This document shows positions 37,271 to 47,903 of a DNA stretch of 60,000 nucleotides, piece after piece (position 1 is the first letter of the stretch; each line of letters opens with the position of its first letter). Origin of the DNA: Hydractinia symbiolongicarpus. Taxonomy: Eukaryota > Cnidaria > Hydrozoa > Anthoathecata > Hydractiniidae. Under the pieces are notes generated by a model. The model was given only the letters and a program-made list of their open reading frames with translations, was not told where the DNA came from and searched no databases. The DNA is taken from NCBI RefSeq assembly GCF_029227915.1, contig NC_079885.1, forward strand, positions 26,229,001 through 26,289,000. Direction: 5' to 3'. The translations under genes were made by a program, and so were the position numbers.

Positions 37271-39333
37271 ATGAATACTGAACAGACAACCCGAAATAAT
37301 ATCTTCAGTAATATCAAACAGCAATATGGAGAATCCATCTTGGCAGAATTCAGATCGCTAGAGAAATCAAGAATAAAATACGCAAGATACACTAACCATC
37401 TTCGGTTTTCTCTATGTTGTCTTCACAACGAAATAACACCTAAAGATCTTCGACTTACCTGCAGAGTAAAGACTGAAAGAAGTAAGAAAATCTTACAACG
37501 TGCAAGCCACCAGTTGTTGCAAGAAAGAATCCACCTAAATCACGTAACACGTAACACCCTACATCACCAAGTACTTGATCTTGACAACACCATCAAATCG
37601 AGACTTTCCACCGACCAATATAAACAGGTTAAGAATATTCATGATAGCGTGTATAAAAAAGAAATGAGATCAGTTAAAGACAGACACCTTAAAAAGTTCA
37701 ACAAAATCAATGATAGATTCAATGATGATACAAGAACGGGTATAGAAAAGAGCAAATGGATTGTCAATCTCTCCAACAGACAACTCAGGACAGAAGAAAC
37801 AAACCTTCTATCAAAAGGAATGAATTTCTGCATGACACCAGCTTCAATTCCAAAGAAAGAAATAGTTGCAAAAGTGGAAGAGGCAATTAAAGATCTACCA
37901 AAAGAAGAGGCAGACACAGTAAGAGCTAAAGTAAGCCTCACGCTACAGAAAAGCAAAACACCAAAGGACAATTTGCAAAAATCTGAAAGACTGTCATTGA
38001 AGAATCTAAAGAAGGACAAAGATATCATAATCCTACCGGCAGACAAGGGGAGAAAAACGGTTATCATGAATACACTTGACTGCATCAACAAGTGCAACGA
38101 ACACATCAACAACGGGCCTTACAAACTTCTCAAGAAAGATCCCACAGAAGTCATCAAACGAGAAGCGAGGAACATCTTAATGGAGTTGAAGAGAAAATAA
38201 TACATCGACGATAAGCAGTATTACCAACTGAAACCTTGTGACGGACCACCACCGCAATTTTACGCACTACCAAAAATTCATAAACAGGGAAATCCAATTT
38301 GACCAATAGTCTCCTGCACTGGAACACTGTTATACAACCTATCAAAATTTGTTGCTTCTATCCTCAGCAAATTCACAGCAAGTGACCACAGCAAAAACTC
38401 AAAAGAATTTTTTCGGAATACATCAGAGAAATAAAGATAGCAGACGACGAATGCATGGTATCATTTGATGTCACATCACTCTACACAAATGTTCCCATAA
38501 AAGACACCTTAAACATCATTAAAGACCTTATCAAAAAAGATGCTGCATTCGGTGAAAAGATTCCAGTACCGGATTTTCTGCTTTTGCTCGAACTTGTTCT
38601 AACCAAAACATGGTATCTGTTTAATAAGAACTTCTACACTCAAACAGAGGGAGTTGCCATGGGAAGCCCTGCATCATCAGTAGTCGCAGAAATATACATG
38701 CAAGCACACGAGACAACAGCATTAGTCACATCAGACAGACGTCCAAAGGTTTGGAAAAGATTTGTTGACGACGTATTCGCCATAATCAAAAGATCTCATC
38801 TAGAAGAGTTCCATGAACACATCAATGGCCTACATCGACAAATCAAATTCACTGTTGAGCTTGAATACGATGGAAGTATCGCTTTCCTGGACACTTTGGT
38901 CATACGCAAGAATGGTTCCATTTCAGTTTCAGTGTATCGTAAACCAACACACACTGACCAGTACCTTAACTTCCAATCAAACCATCAGAAATCTTGCAAA
39001 GAAAGTGTCATATCTTCATTACTGAATCGTGCCAACAGCGTTGTCAGTGACAAACAGGATAGGAAAATAGAAATTCGATGTGTAAGAAATGCATTAATCG
39101 CAAATGGATACAGTGATAAAGTCATCACGCAAGTAGAAAATAAAATTGCAGACCACAGCTGGAGCAGAAGCCATCAGTTTAATTGGGATAAGAAGAAAAT
39201 CATTGACAGAGAATCCAGAACAACGGCCAGGAGGATTAAAGAAACCATCAACAGTGTAGAACGTAACAAACACATAAACAGCATCTCGTATCAACTTCCT
39301 GAGATTTGGTTACCAGCCATACAGAAAAAGTAG
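37271..39333 (+). pseudogene. Penelope-type reverse transcriptase, inactivated
   Basis: An N-terminal reading frame (37271-38200, 309 aa, Lys/Arg-rich) ends at TAA. The following codons continue the protein (QFYALPKIHKQGNP) to a TGA at about 38309, where family members have Arg in GxPxRPIVS. A frame change follows near 38405-38420, and the second frame (38455-39333) carries MVSFDVTSLYTNVP (motif A), GVAMGSPASSVVAEIYM (motif B), RFVDDVFAI (catalytic) and FLDTLV. The LYTNVP phrase and FVDD box mark Penelope-like RTs. After the thumb segment NGYSDKVIT the frame jumps straight to IADHSWSRSHQFNWDKKKII, the last part of the GIY-YIG endonuclease domain. The GIY-YIG core itself is absent, which is a deletion of about 100 codons compared with endonuclease-bearing relatives. 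The protein cannot be made as it stands. Confidence 0.88.
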
Positions 39334-39464
39334 TTACCTACATCCAGGTCCAAAAAAATTTAATTACCGTAATTAACTGTAATTATCAGCTCATTTCTGA
39401 TTGGTTAATTTTTATGAATTTCGATCCTCTGCAATTATATAAATACATGCGCAACATCATTTTA

Positions 39465-39515
39465 CTTTGCCCGATGATGGAAGAAGGATCTCCCGAAACG
39501 TCGCCTACTAAACTA
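39465..39515 (+). ncRNA. Hammerhead-ribozyme-like motif, 3' copy of Penelope-like element
   Basis: Core pieces in order: CCGATGA (39471-39477; the usual core is CTGATGA, so U4 is C here), a helix II GGAAGA-AGGA-TCTCCC with one mismatch, then GAAACGTC (39495-39502) with the predicted cut after the final C. Helix III is only the self-complementary ACGT, as in Penelope-associated hammerheads thought to work as dimers. A helix I can form between TTTA..GC upstream and GC..TAAA downstream. Hammerheads in pLTRs are known for Penelope-like elements. Activity of this copy is doubtful because of the core and helix II changes. Confidence 0.7.
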
Positions 39516-40451
39516 TCATGTTCAAGAAATGATAAACTTTCCACAGTAACTGAATATATTGCCTAAATTAACACTTATAGCTTTAAAGATAAGCTCTAAG
39601 TTTAAAACAATAACTTTAAGGATAATTTTTTTTAGTATTTTTTTAAACGTTTTATCAGTAATGGACAAAATTTTTTACAGATTTAATATGCCAATCTAAT
39701 TTGTTTGTTTGTTTTTCCTGTTTGAAATCTGCCATATTACAGTTCAGTTACTTATGAACAAGGCATTTATAAAAAAAATTGTGTATCAATCGTGCCACGA
39801 GCACTCTAATACAGTTATTTAAAGTATGCGGATAACAAATCAGCTCAGCAATCAAAAAATTTGTATTAAACCTGAAAGAGACTTCTCTCCCAGTAACACT
39901 TAACTAATTTTTAGCGTACATTTTTGGATTTGTAAGCCTATTCCTAGAGAAAGTGCATTAAGATCCTTAAAAAATTTACAGAAAATGAAAATTTATTCAT
40001 TAATTATTATAATTTCATAATTAATAAAAACAAAAAAATGTTAAAAATGTACATTATACATTGTTTTTAATTTCGGCCTGAAATTTTGTAATTTAACTTG
40101 CACCCTTTCCATGCACCTTTCCCACTTAACATCTTTGGGCTTAACTTTTGTCTGACCTCTTTCTTTGAGTTCTTTCTGGGTTGAATTTTCTGCACCCTCT
40201 CTTGCTAGTCAAATTGGATACCATCAAGGCATCCAGTGAAAATAAAGCGAGTATCATTTTATAAGCACAGTCATCAATTTATGCTGCATTGTCCTTAGGA
40301 AATCCTTGCAGTGTTTGAAAATTAGGACCAAATACTTGGTTTGGCTGGCTGGCTGCTTGGTTGATTGATTTTCAAGGGTGAAAGTGGTGGGAGGATATTT
40401 TTGATTTGTGATGCTGAGGCAGAAATTGTTTCAACAGATAGTAATATCACA

Positions 40452-40519
40452 ACACCACAACACCAACGTGACCCCCTACCAATACAAATTGGTAGGGGGT
40501 CACGTTGGTGTTGTGGTGT
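40452..40519. repeat. Perfect 32-bp inverted repeat with 4-nt loop
   Basis: The left arm 40452-40483 (starts ACACCACAACACCAACGTGA) and the right arm 40488-40519 are exact complements separated by ACAA. The hairpin is GC-richer than its surroundings. No terminator role is expected in an animal genome. Confidence 0.9.
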
Positions 40520-40599
40520 GTCTTGAAGAAATCTGGGAATAACATTGATTTTATGAAATTTATGATGTAGGTTTTGGTGGCAGTAATGTTGGTAGAAAT

Positions 40600-40760
40600 G
40601 GTGACGGTGGTGATAATATTTGTTATGTTGGTGGCAGCAGCAGTGATATTTGGTGATATCAGGTGTTGGTGGCTGGGTCGGTGAGGTTGGTGACTGTAGC
40701 GGTGAGGTTGGTGACTGCAGTGGTGAGGTTGGTGGCAGCAATTATGATGTTGGTGGTTGC
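40600..40760 (+). repeat. GGT-rich minisatellite, 21-bp units
   Basis: Units such as GGTGAGGTTGGTGACTGTAGC are repeated about three times in close order (about 40678-40740), with looser GGTGGTGATATT and GTTGGTGGCAGCAG copies before and after. Any ORF here is low-complexity. Confidence 0.7.
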
Positions 40761-41036
40761 AGTGACGATTAAGTCCAATTTTTATTTTTAACTCCTGGTA
40801 CTGATCATGCAATGGTGAATGGTTAATTCTAAAAAGGTAATAACATTAAATTATATTATTTTTAGTCATAAAGTTGGTAACCATGATAATTAAATTTTAC
40901 AAACTTTTGGTTTTGCATTGCTGATTTTGCATTTTCGTGTTATGGTTTCGTACTTTGCTTGTTATATTATCCAGGTTTAAGACTTGAGTTTCATTATCAT
41001 TATTAATATTTTAACCTATAAATATATTATACTTAC

Positions 41037-41392
41037 ACTTTTTACCAAATCAGGTAGCAATGTTGAGTTCTAGTTCGAGAAGAAAAAATATAGTAGTAAA
41101 GTTGAAACTAAGCATGTTTAGCATAAACATTGGAACACATACCTGGACTGCAGCAGCAGAGCTTTCTAATGTAAAATGTGGATCATCATCAACATCATCA
41201 TCTATCAAATTCTAATAAGTAGATAGCAGTACATAGCAGTTATAATAAATTATTAAACTTTTTTGTTTTGTTTGTCTTTGTTTTGCTTAATATTGGAAAA
41301 AACGATACAAGAAAATGTTTTAAAAACTAAAATAATTGGTATTTGTAATGACGGTATATAAACTAATTACCTGATTAACAAAGGAGTTAACA
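41037..41392 (-). CDS. Candidate coding exons of a dynein N-terminal extension or of an unknown gene
   Basis: Three minus-strand segments with good splice sites join in frame. 41371-41392 (22 nt, acceptor TTTCCAG, donor GTAATT) ends VNSFVNQ. 41143-41211 (69 nt, donor GTATGT) reads NLIDDDVDDDPHFTLESSAA plus AVQ. 41037/41039-41069 (acceptor CGAACTAG, donor GTGTAA or GTAAGT) reads NSTLLPDLVK. With the GTGTAA donor the phase fits the open codons just upstream of the dynein ATG (WSFGNQNLVN then MDGSK). The three could therefore be 5' exons of the same heavy chain, with the Penelope-like element in the intron. Against this, the acceptor before TGTGGTC at about 35760 has a weak pyrimidine tract and no family match supports the acidic segment. 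Confidence 0.35.
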
Positions 41393-42881
41393 CTGGAAAG
41401 GGTACAAATAGCACAATATCTATTTCTATTTTTTTTTTAAATCAGGGAATCGGAAACACCAGCCAACATTTTGTTTGTATGCAAGTTGAAATTATGGGTT
41501 ACTTTATCAAGAATTACACCATTTCTTGCTAAGTAGGTGGGTTTGCTGTAGTGGTAGGGTTGGTATAGATGGTGTGGTTGTTCATGGTGAGGTACAAGTT
41601 TCTTCTTCTATACCTTTCTTTATAAAAGGAATCTTCTCTGTCTGTACTATCATTGACGGTCCAAGCCCTGAAACGTCTCTGCTTGTTGGGCCTTTATGTG
41701 TCTTTTGATATGTTTAAAATTCCTTCCATGTTAGGTAATGTAAACAAAGGAATAATAAATTTGGTTTTATCTAAGATGTTGGGTGCTAATTGTCTCAAGA
41801 AATTTACCATGGTAAATTAAATAATTGAAAAATAACCTGTAACAAAATAAAATAGGGAATAATGGCTTTTCCTTCGTTTTATTGTAAATTTTTAAATTAA
41901 AATTACTTTACTAATGTTTTTTTATAAAATGGCTGAGTTTATAGATTTTTAAACAGAAGGTACGAAATCTAGTAAAAAGGCTGTATCTTGGCTAAAAAAT
42001 GGCTTACACTTTTTTAGAAGGCTGGTTGCTTTCGTTTTTCATTTAAGCATCTCCTGACCGACATATCCAGAGAGGATACAAATTCTTATCCCGAAAAAAT
42101 AAAAATAAAAGAAAAAAACTAATACGGTCTTTGTTGCTTTACAATAGAATTATCTATCGTGGACACCACAGTGTTATGTTTAATTTTTAACAGGTTTAAC
42201 AGGTATTTATCATCAACAAAGACTAAAAACAAAAAATATATAAAATTATGTAATAAAATGCAAGTAATAATTGTACAAATATTTGCTGTTTGGAGTGCCG
42301 CAAAGCCATTTTCGGGCGATCTAGGGAACTCAAAACTCAAAATTTTCTCTTCAGCAGCACCATGGTGGTGCCTCACGGAGATACTAAGCTAATCAAAAGT
42401 TGAGTATAAGAAAACGGTAGTCTTAAAAAAACTCTGGATACGTCACTGCTCCTTATTAAATGTTGTGTTTCTTTTAAACAAATACAGTATTGTTGGTTTA
42501 GAATATAACTGCTCTTAATACAGAAGTGATGAGATTCAGTTATGTTTAGAACTTTGTTAAAGTATTTAGACAACATAGCCATCCAGTCATATATCAGCAC
42601 AAGAATGTGATCAATGTGACTGTACTGACTTACTGTGACCTACAACCATGAAAGAATATACAATTTTATTGTGCAGGCCCATTAAAGTTCTCCAAATAAA
42701 GACCTATAGCACAAGAAAATATAAAATGATAAATTCCTACTTTTACATACATGTATTAACAGATACTTGGTAGCCAAAAATTCCCCTTGGATATTTAGAC
42801 ACAGTGGAATATGTTTCTTTATATACCTCAAAGAAATTTTAAAGTGATCCTACATAATTTATCTACATTCTGACTGGCTTG
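41393..42881. other. Non-genic stretch
   Basis: No supported gene. A GAAACGTC phrase near 41671 sits in a context vaguely like a decayed Penelope end. The remainder is AT-rich with short chance frames on both strands. Confidence 0.55.
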
Positions 42882-43638
42882 ACATCATCATCATCATCAT
42901 CATTCTCGGCTTAACGTCCGTTTTCCATGCTAGCATGGGTTGGACGGGGTATATTAATGACCCTCTTCCAATCTGATCTAGACTGTGTTAGATCTAAACT
43001 CAACTTCCTCTGTATCAAGGCTGTCCTTATAACCTCCTGCCAAGTCTTTCTCGGTCTGCCTCTGGGCTTTGCCCCAGGAACTATGCAGTCTCTACACTTT
43101 CTTACCCAATTATCCTCCTCCATTCTTTCCAAGTGCCCCAGCCAATTCAATCTTCTTATCTGGATAACATCTTTAATTCTACGGATACTTAGCCTGCTTC
43201 TTAGCTCATCTGAACTCTTTCTGTCTCTCAGACTGGCAGTACACATCCACCTAACCATTCTCATATCATTCCTTTCTAAACGGTCAAGATCTTCCTGCTT
43301 CACTGCCCATGTCTCACTACCGTACAACATAACACTTCTTACACAGGCCTCATACAACCTACCTTTTACCTCAATTGACAGGACTCTGCTAGTCAACAAA
43401 GGAAGTAACTCTCTGAACTTTTTCCAAGCAGAACCTATCCTGCAAGTAACACTTCTACCAATACCCCCTTCACTGCCCAACATATCACCTAAGTAACAGA
43501 AGTTCTCAACTATCTCTAACGAGCCACTGTTGTACATCATTAAAGCTGGAAATACTTCATTCTCTATAATCTCACCTTTGCAACGCTTGCATACAAACTG
43601 TATGTCAGCTCCTAACCCTCCACTAATACTACTGCACT
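42882..43638 (-). mobile_element. LINE-A copy 2: 5'-truncated, with (ATG)n tail
   Basis: Minus-strand frame of 209 codons without a stop (42911-43540), covering the C-terminal region of the same RT as copy 1 ([50 protein letters not shown]). A CAT/ATG microsatellite tail lies at 42882-42903. The 5' end is lost within the zinc-finger region at about 43638. Its uninterrupted frame suggests a younger insertion than copy 1. Confidence 0.85.
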
Positions 43639-43737
43639 GAACTACTGAATGACAGAGAGAACAAGTGATATCTCAATTGTTATTGCTCTGTTTCCTTAAA
43701 AAATTAGGAATATGTATAGCTTCAAATGTTGTTTACG

Positions 43738-45161
43738 CAGCCCTTAAAATTAGTGTCGGCATTCGGCACTGCCGACGTGATTGCCGACGTAAAATACCGT
43801 AGTTGCGTCGGCAAAAAAATTGCCAACGTAATTTTGTTGTGAAATTTTTAAAAACAACAACTCATTTTCAACATCAACAAAGAAAAAAATTAACAAAGAA
43901 TTAATTTTTATTTTGGCGGACTTTTAAGAACATGTGCTCATGTATATTTCTGTTGTAATTGTTCACATATTATAATCTGGTTTCTACTACCATTTTTTTT
44001 TTAAAAACAAACTTTTCAACTGATCGCATGTTATTCTTTGTAATATTAAAGCCTTTGTGGTGAATTTTTATATCACATTTTCTCTGGTGTGATATGAAAA
44101 CTGGCATACATTTTTCTCGAGTCCCTTATCCTAAAAGAAACCAGGTCTCCACATGGGAATGCACACAGGAATGCACACAGTATTTGGCAGGTGGTTTATT
44201 TCATTCGAAACTGATGGATGGAATAATTTCCTGAATTCACGAAAATAAAATAAAAAAGTAAACATGGTGAAAAAGAAAAACAGTTCTTTCGTGGCATTTT
44301 CCTGAGTTAGGGTTTAAATCGGAAAATGACTCTAATGAAATTGCTAAAGTGTTTTGCAAAGTTTGTAGATGTCATTATCAAAACAACAAAAATAATGAAA
44401 ATTTCAAAGGAACTGTGGCAAGCAGAATCAAATAATGTTAATTGTGATATTGTTTGAGCTTCTCCCACTCATTGCAACTGAAGAATAATTACACCTGATT
44501 TTCAGTAAGTTAGGTCATTATCACTAAAATTATTCATGTTACAGAAATATGGTGGTGCCATTCGATTCGTAATAATAATAATCGAAAAATTGTATATCGT
44601 ATTAAAAAGAAGTTCTGAAGTTCTCTCTCCCGCACGACACAGCAGGCAATAAGTCAGCCCTACCCTCGGTTTTGTGAGGAGAGATGTTCTGTGAAGACTC
44701 TATAAATTGAGTCTCCCGTACAGTTTTGCTTCATGGTGAACTGTGCCGGTGACAAGCAATTTCGAAACATGTCACCGGCGACTTCTGCGATATACAACTT
44801 ATTGAATGCCCTGACCTTCAGTTCGTAAATAGCACGTGCACAACATACTTTCTAATGAGTTTGTCTCGAAACATATAGAAAGCCAGTTGGCAGTGAACTA
44901 TTAACTTAACGAAGTACACCATCGGGAAAGTAGGTCAATGGGACTTGTAGTCTGTTTCCATTTGTCATTGTCTTAGGAGATCAATACATCGCATTTATGT
45001 GAGGTCTAGCCCCAATACAAGGTGAATGACGAAAGTTTTTGCCAGCTGAAAAATTTTACTTCAAAAAAAAATGCCGACGCAATGCCAACGCAAATCAGTT
45101 GAAATGTATCTCACGTCGGTAGTTTTATTGCCAACGTAAAAAATTCTAATTTTAAGGGCTG
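43738..45161 (+). mobile_element. TIR element with CAG...CTG ends, TTTACG flanks and a BED-like zinc-finger remnant
   Basis: The 16-bp inverted ends CAGCCCTTAAAATTAG (43738-43753) and its complement (45146-45161) are flanked by TTTACG on both sides (43732-43737, 45162-45167). Subterminal GCCGACGT/GCCAACGT motifs are repeated near both ends. Inside, at about 44286-44435 on the plus strand, a fragment reads WHFPELGFKSEND, then VFCKVCRCHY, then FKGTVASRIK. This looks like the start of a BED-type zinc finger of a hAT-like transposase; an ATG-led frame MVKKKNSSF lies one frame-step upstream. No catalytic domain remains. A hAT origin would predict 8-bp duplications, but 6 bp is what I see. Confidence 0.65.
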
Positions 45162-45600
45162 TTTACGTATATTAGAATAAAGATGTGAGTCCATAATAAA
45201 AAAAGCGTTTTGACTTGCCAAACTAGGCATAACGTAAATCCAAAAGCATAACAAAACTTTAAGAATTTATATTTTATGATGCAAATATAGCAAAAATCTC
45301 TCCTTAAAATATTCTTTGTGAGGATTTTTTTTGTAAATGTTATTAAACTGATAAGGGAACATTTACTATTGCTAAACACAAACAAAATGAAGAGCCTCAG
45401 CCTCCCTTCTTTTTCCTTTCAGCAGTCCCACACTTCTTTATTTTTGACAGATCAGGGGTGGACTATTTCTCCAGAATAAGATAAAGCTAAGCACAAACAT
45501 AATCCACTGTTAAGTTCGTTCTATTTACAATTTATGGTCTGCCATGATGGCGTTTTAGGCTTTAAAGTCAATCACATTTAATTGGATAAAACTATTTTTC
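45162..45600. other. Non-genic spacer between transposable elements
   Basis: About 440 bp of AT-rich sequence. Nothing recognised. Confidence 0.6.
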
Positions 45601-46094
45601 AGATGATTTGGTTCTCATAGCAGAGTCGATGGAAGGATTAGTTGAAAAGTTTGAGAAAAAAAGGGGTGTTGAAAGAACTGCTAATTGCAGGATAGGTTCT
45701 GCTTGGAAAAAGTTCAGAGAGTTAATTCCTTTGTTCACTGGCAGAGTCTTGTCAATTGAGATAAAAAGTAGGTTGTATGTGGCCTGTGTATTTTGAAGTG
45801 TTACGTTGTAGGGTAGTGAGACATAGGCAGTGAAGCATAGAGATCTTGGCCATTTAAAAAGGAATGATATGAAAATAATTATGTGGATGTGTAACGCCAG
45901 TCTAAGAGGCAGAAATTGAGCTAAGAAGCAGGCTAGGTATCCGTAGCATTAAAAATGTTATCCAGATAAGAAGATTGAGTTGGTTGGGACATTTGGAAAA
46001 GACGGAGGAGGATAATTAGGTAAGAAAGTGTAGAGAGTTTATAGTTTCTGGGCAAAGCCCAAAGGTAGCCTGAGAAAAACTAAGCAGGAGGTCA
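45601..46094 (+). mobile_element. LINE-A copy 3, upstream part (interrupted)
   Basis: Plus-strand copy starting at [20 protein letters not shown]. It has an internal deletion that removes the zinc-finger block and joins directly to TANCRIGSAWKKFRE. Later parts are broken by stops and frameshifts. It stops within the GGCAGGAGGT...ATAAGGACAG region of the family and resumes at about 48676, after a CR1-like insertion. Confidence 0.75.
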
Positions 46095-47284
46095 TGTCTA
46101 AGCTAACTGCTACAACATTTCCCTTACCTTAATGCATCTGGAAGATGACAAAAATGTTCACACTATTTACTTTGATTTTAGCAAAGAATTTGATAAAGTT
46201 GATCACAAAATCCTCTTGAGAAAGCTTCAGAAATAAAAAATAGAAGGCAAACTTCTAAATTGGATTGAGCCTTTTCCAACTGACCATAAACAATTTGTTA
46301 CGGTAAATGCCATCAAATCTGAGCCAGCACATGTTCTTTCTGGCATACCACAAGGCCAGTAGTTGGACATTTGCTACTTAGTGCTTAGGGAGTATTACAT
46401 ATCATCATCAATATCACTGATGGTAAGTATATAGCTAGCATATAGCTAGCTTTGCAGACGACACAAGACTGTTGAAAGGTGTCAGAACATTGTGTGATAT
46501 ATTTATGCTTCAAAGTGATCTAAATAGAATTTATATATGGGCAAAGAAAAATAAAATGGATTTCAATAGTAGCAAATTTGTACACCTAAAGCATTGAAAA
46601 AACGCTGATTTAAAAATGTCTCCATATATATACATGTAAAACGATGACGAAAAAATAAAAGAACAAGCAGAGGTGAAAGACTTAGGTTTGAAAATTTCTA
46701 ATAGCTGTTCTTTTAAATCACATATTAAAGATATTGTTGAAAAGACAAGAGATATGTGTTGGTGGATACTACGAACGTTTTCTGCTCGTGATAAACACAT
46801 TGTGCTGACGTTGTACAATGCTTTCGTTTTACCTCACTTTGGCTATTGCTCTCAGCTCTAGTCCCCTGTAAGAGTGGGTCTAATCCAGGATCTAGAAACT
46901 ATACAACAAATTTATACAAAGAAAATAACTGGTATAAGAACTTTTAACTACTGGGAACAACTGAAAGCATTAGATCTATTTTTACTACTAAGGAGGAGAG
47001 AAAGATACCAAATAATTTATGTTTGGTGAATACTTAAAAACATATATACTACCTAACATAAACACTGATATAGGGAATCACAATGCCGTTGGCATAACTC
47101 GTTATTTCCATCCAAGACATGGAAGAGATTGTAAGCCAAGGATTGTTACTGTTCGAGCTTTCTGTTCTGCCATAAACACCAGTGTCCTATTTCAAGGCCC
47201 AATGCTATAATAGCCTTCCTAAACATCTTTTTTTTGACAGGATGTTTTAAAGGACACATTTAAAAAGAAGTTGAATACCTTCCT

Positions 47285-47608
47285 TCAATCAATCCCGGAT
47301 GAACTACTCATTCCTGGATATACCCATTTAAGAAGGACAGAATGGAACTCCTTGGTTGACCTGATTAAAAGCACTGGAACCAACGATTTGAGTGGATGAA
47401 AAATGCATAGTCTACTTGGAGGGTTAAAGTCATGATTGTCAACTGGCTCTCGACAACCAGGGCAACGCGGTCTTTGACGCTTAGATTTTTTCTGTGCTGC
47501 CAGATGGAGGATGCCTGCTTGTGATGCAGCATCATCATTGTCTGAGGAGGCAGCTGATGTATGTACAGAGGATACCAAGGCCAGCAAAATGTAAGTGAAA
47601 ACATTCAT
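47285..47608 (-). CDS. Small ORF with signal-peptide-like start and CCHC-like motif, unit 1
   Basis: 107 codons. The start MNVFTYILLALVSSVHTSA looks like a secretion signal. An acidic SSDNDDAASQ segment follows, then a basic KKSKRQRPR patch and C-x2-C-x6-H-x8-C (CPGCREPVDNH...C). The last ~37 residues are the antisense of the LINE-B C-terminal codons, so the ORF is a chimaera or its real end is elsewhere, for example through splicing at AAG|GTAGAC-like sites. Upstream lies a perfect heat-shock-element/TATA promoter. It could be a stress-induced secreted peptide, or the first exon of a retroelement gag-like protein; CPGC...H...C motifs occur in cnidarian mobile elements. No database match is claimed. 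Confidence 0.45.
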   Translation of the reverse strand: MNVFTYILLALVSSVHTSAASSDNDDAASQAGILHLAAQKKSKRQRPRCPGCREPVDNHDFNPPSRLCIFHPLKSLVPVLLIRSTKEFHSVLLKWVYPGMSSSSGID

Positions 47609-47718
47609 TTTTTAATATAAAATTAGTAGCTTGCTAGCTATGTAAAATTCAGCAATGAGTGCAATGATTAGCAAATTTGGCTGAAGAACTGAAGAGGAAA
47701 ATGAAAACTATGTGTCAA

Positions 47719-47765
47719 CTATATATACTCTGAGGCAAGGGATTCTGGGAGGAACCTTCTAGAAG
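47719..47765 (-). promoter_or_regulatory. Heat-shock element plus TATA box, unit 1
   Basis: A perfect three-block heat-shock element CTTCTAGAAGGTTCC (47751-47765, minus strand, nTTCnnGAAnnTTCn) lies 23 bp upstream of TATATATAG (47719-47727). The ATG is about 110 bp downstream. Spacing matches classical heat-shock promoters, so heat-shock-factor control of the small ORF is a reasonable inference. Confidence 0.7.
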
Positions 47766-47903
47766 GAGTAGGGCTGACCCACATGGAGTGGAGTACTAGG
47801 ATACTTAATGGGGGTATGTACTTACTGTGGAATTTAAACACTGATAAACAAGATTTATCAGTCACTTTAAGGACAAATTTAAAAAGAAGTTGAATATTTT
47901 TCT

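Larger units (their letters stand above)
36996..39548 (+). mobile_element. Penelope-like retroelement with inverted terminal pLTR-like arms and 12-bp target duplication
   Basis: The element is bounded by the direct repeat ACTGAATATATT (36984-36995 and 39549-39560), a clean 12-bp target-site duplication. A ~200-bp terminal region (39345-39548) is repeated in inverted orientation near the left end (about 37040-37250). At the left end a further ~55-bp inverted pair (about 37000-37055 and 37253-37308) brackets that region, so the 5' end can fold back on itself. Inside is a reverse transcriptase gene of the Penelope type, broken by two stops and a frameshift. It is inserted between the dynein start and the candidate exons at 41 kb, in the opposite orientation to both. 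Confidence 0.9.
39561..41036. other. Non-genic stretch with hairpin and minisatellite
   Basis: Contains a long perfect hairpin (40452-40519) and a short GGTGAGGTTGGTGAC minisatellite (about 40600-40760). The minus-strand frames across it are Pro/His/Thr-rich artefacts of these repeats. The rest is plain AT-rich sequence. Confidence 0.6.

Noticed and set aside
37639-38112. 157-codon minus-strand frame
   Set aside because: Lies exactly opposite the Penelope RT N-terminal frame; Leu/Ser/Phe-rich antisense shadow.
40322-40812. Two overlapping 121-139 codon minus-strand frames rich in Pro, His and Thr
   Set aside because: Produced by the GGT-rich minisatellite and the hairpin; low complexity, different frames give similar nonsense.
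42927-43496. 189-codon plus-strand frame
   Set aside because: Antisense shadow of the LINE-A copy 2 RT frame; the same pattern is seen at 10702-11109.
47365-47604. 79-codon frame overlapping the small cassette ORF
   Set aside because: Alternate frame of the same sequence; lacks the patterned signal/acidic/basic/CCHC layout of the other frame.
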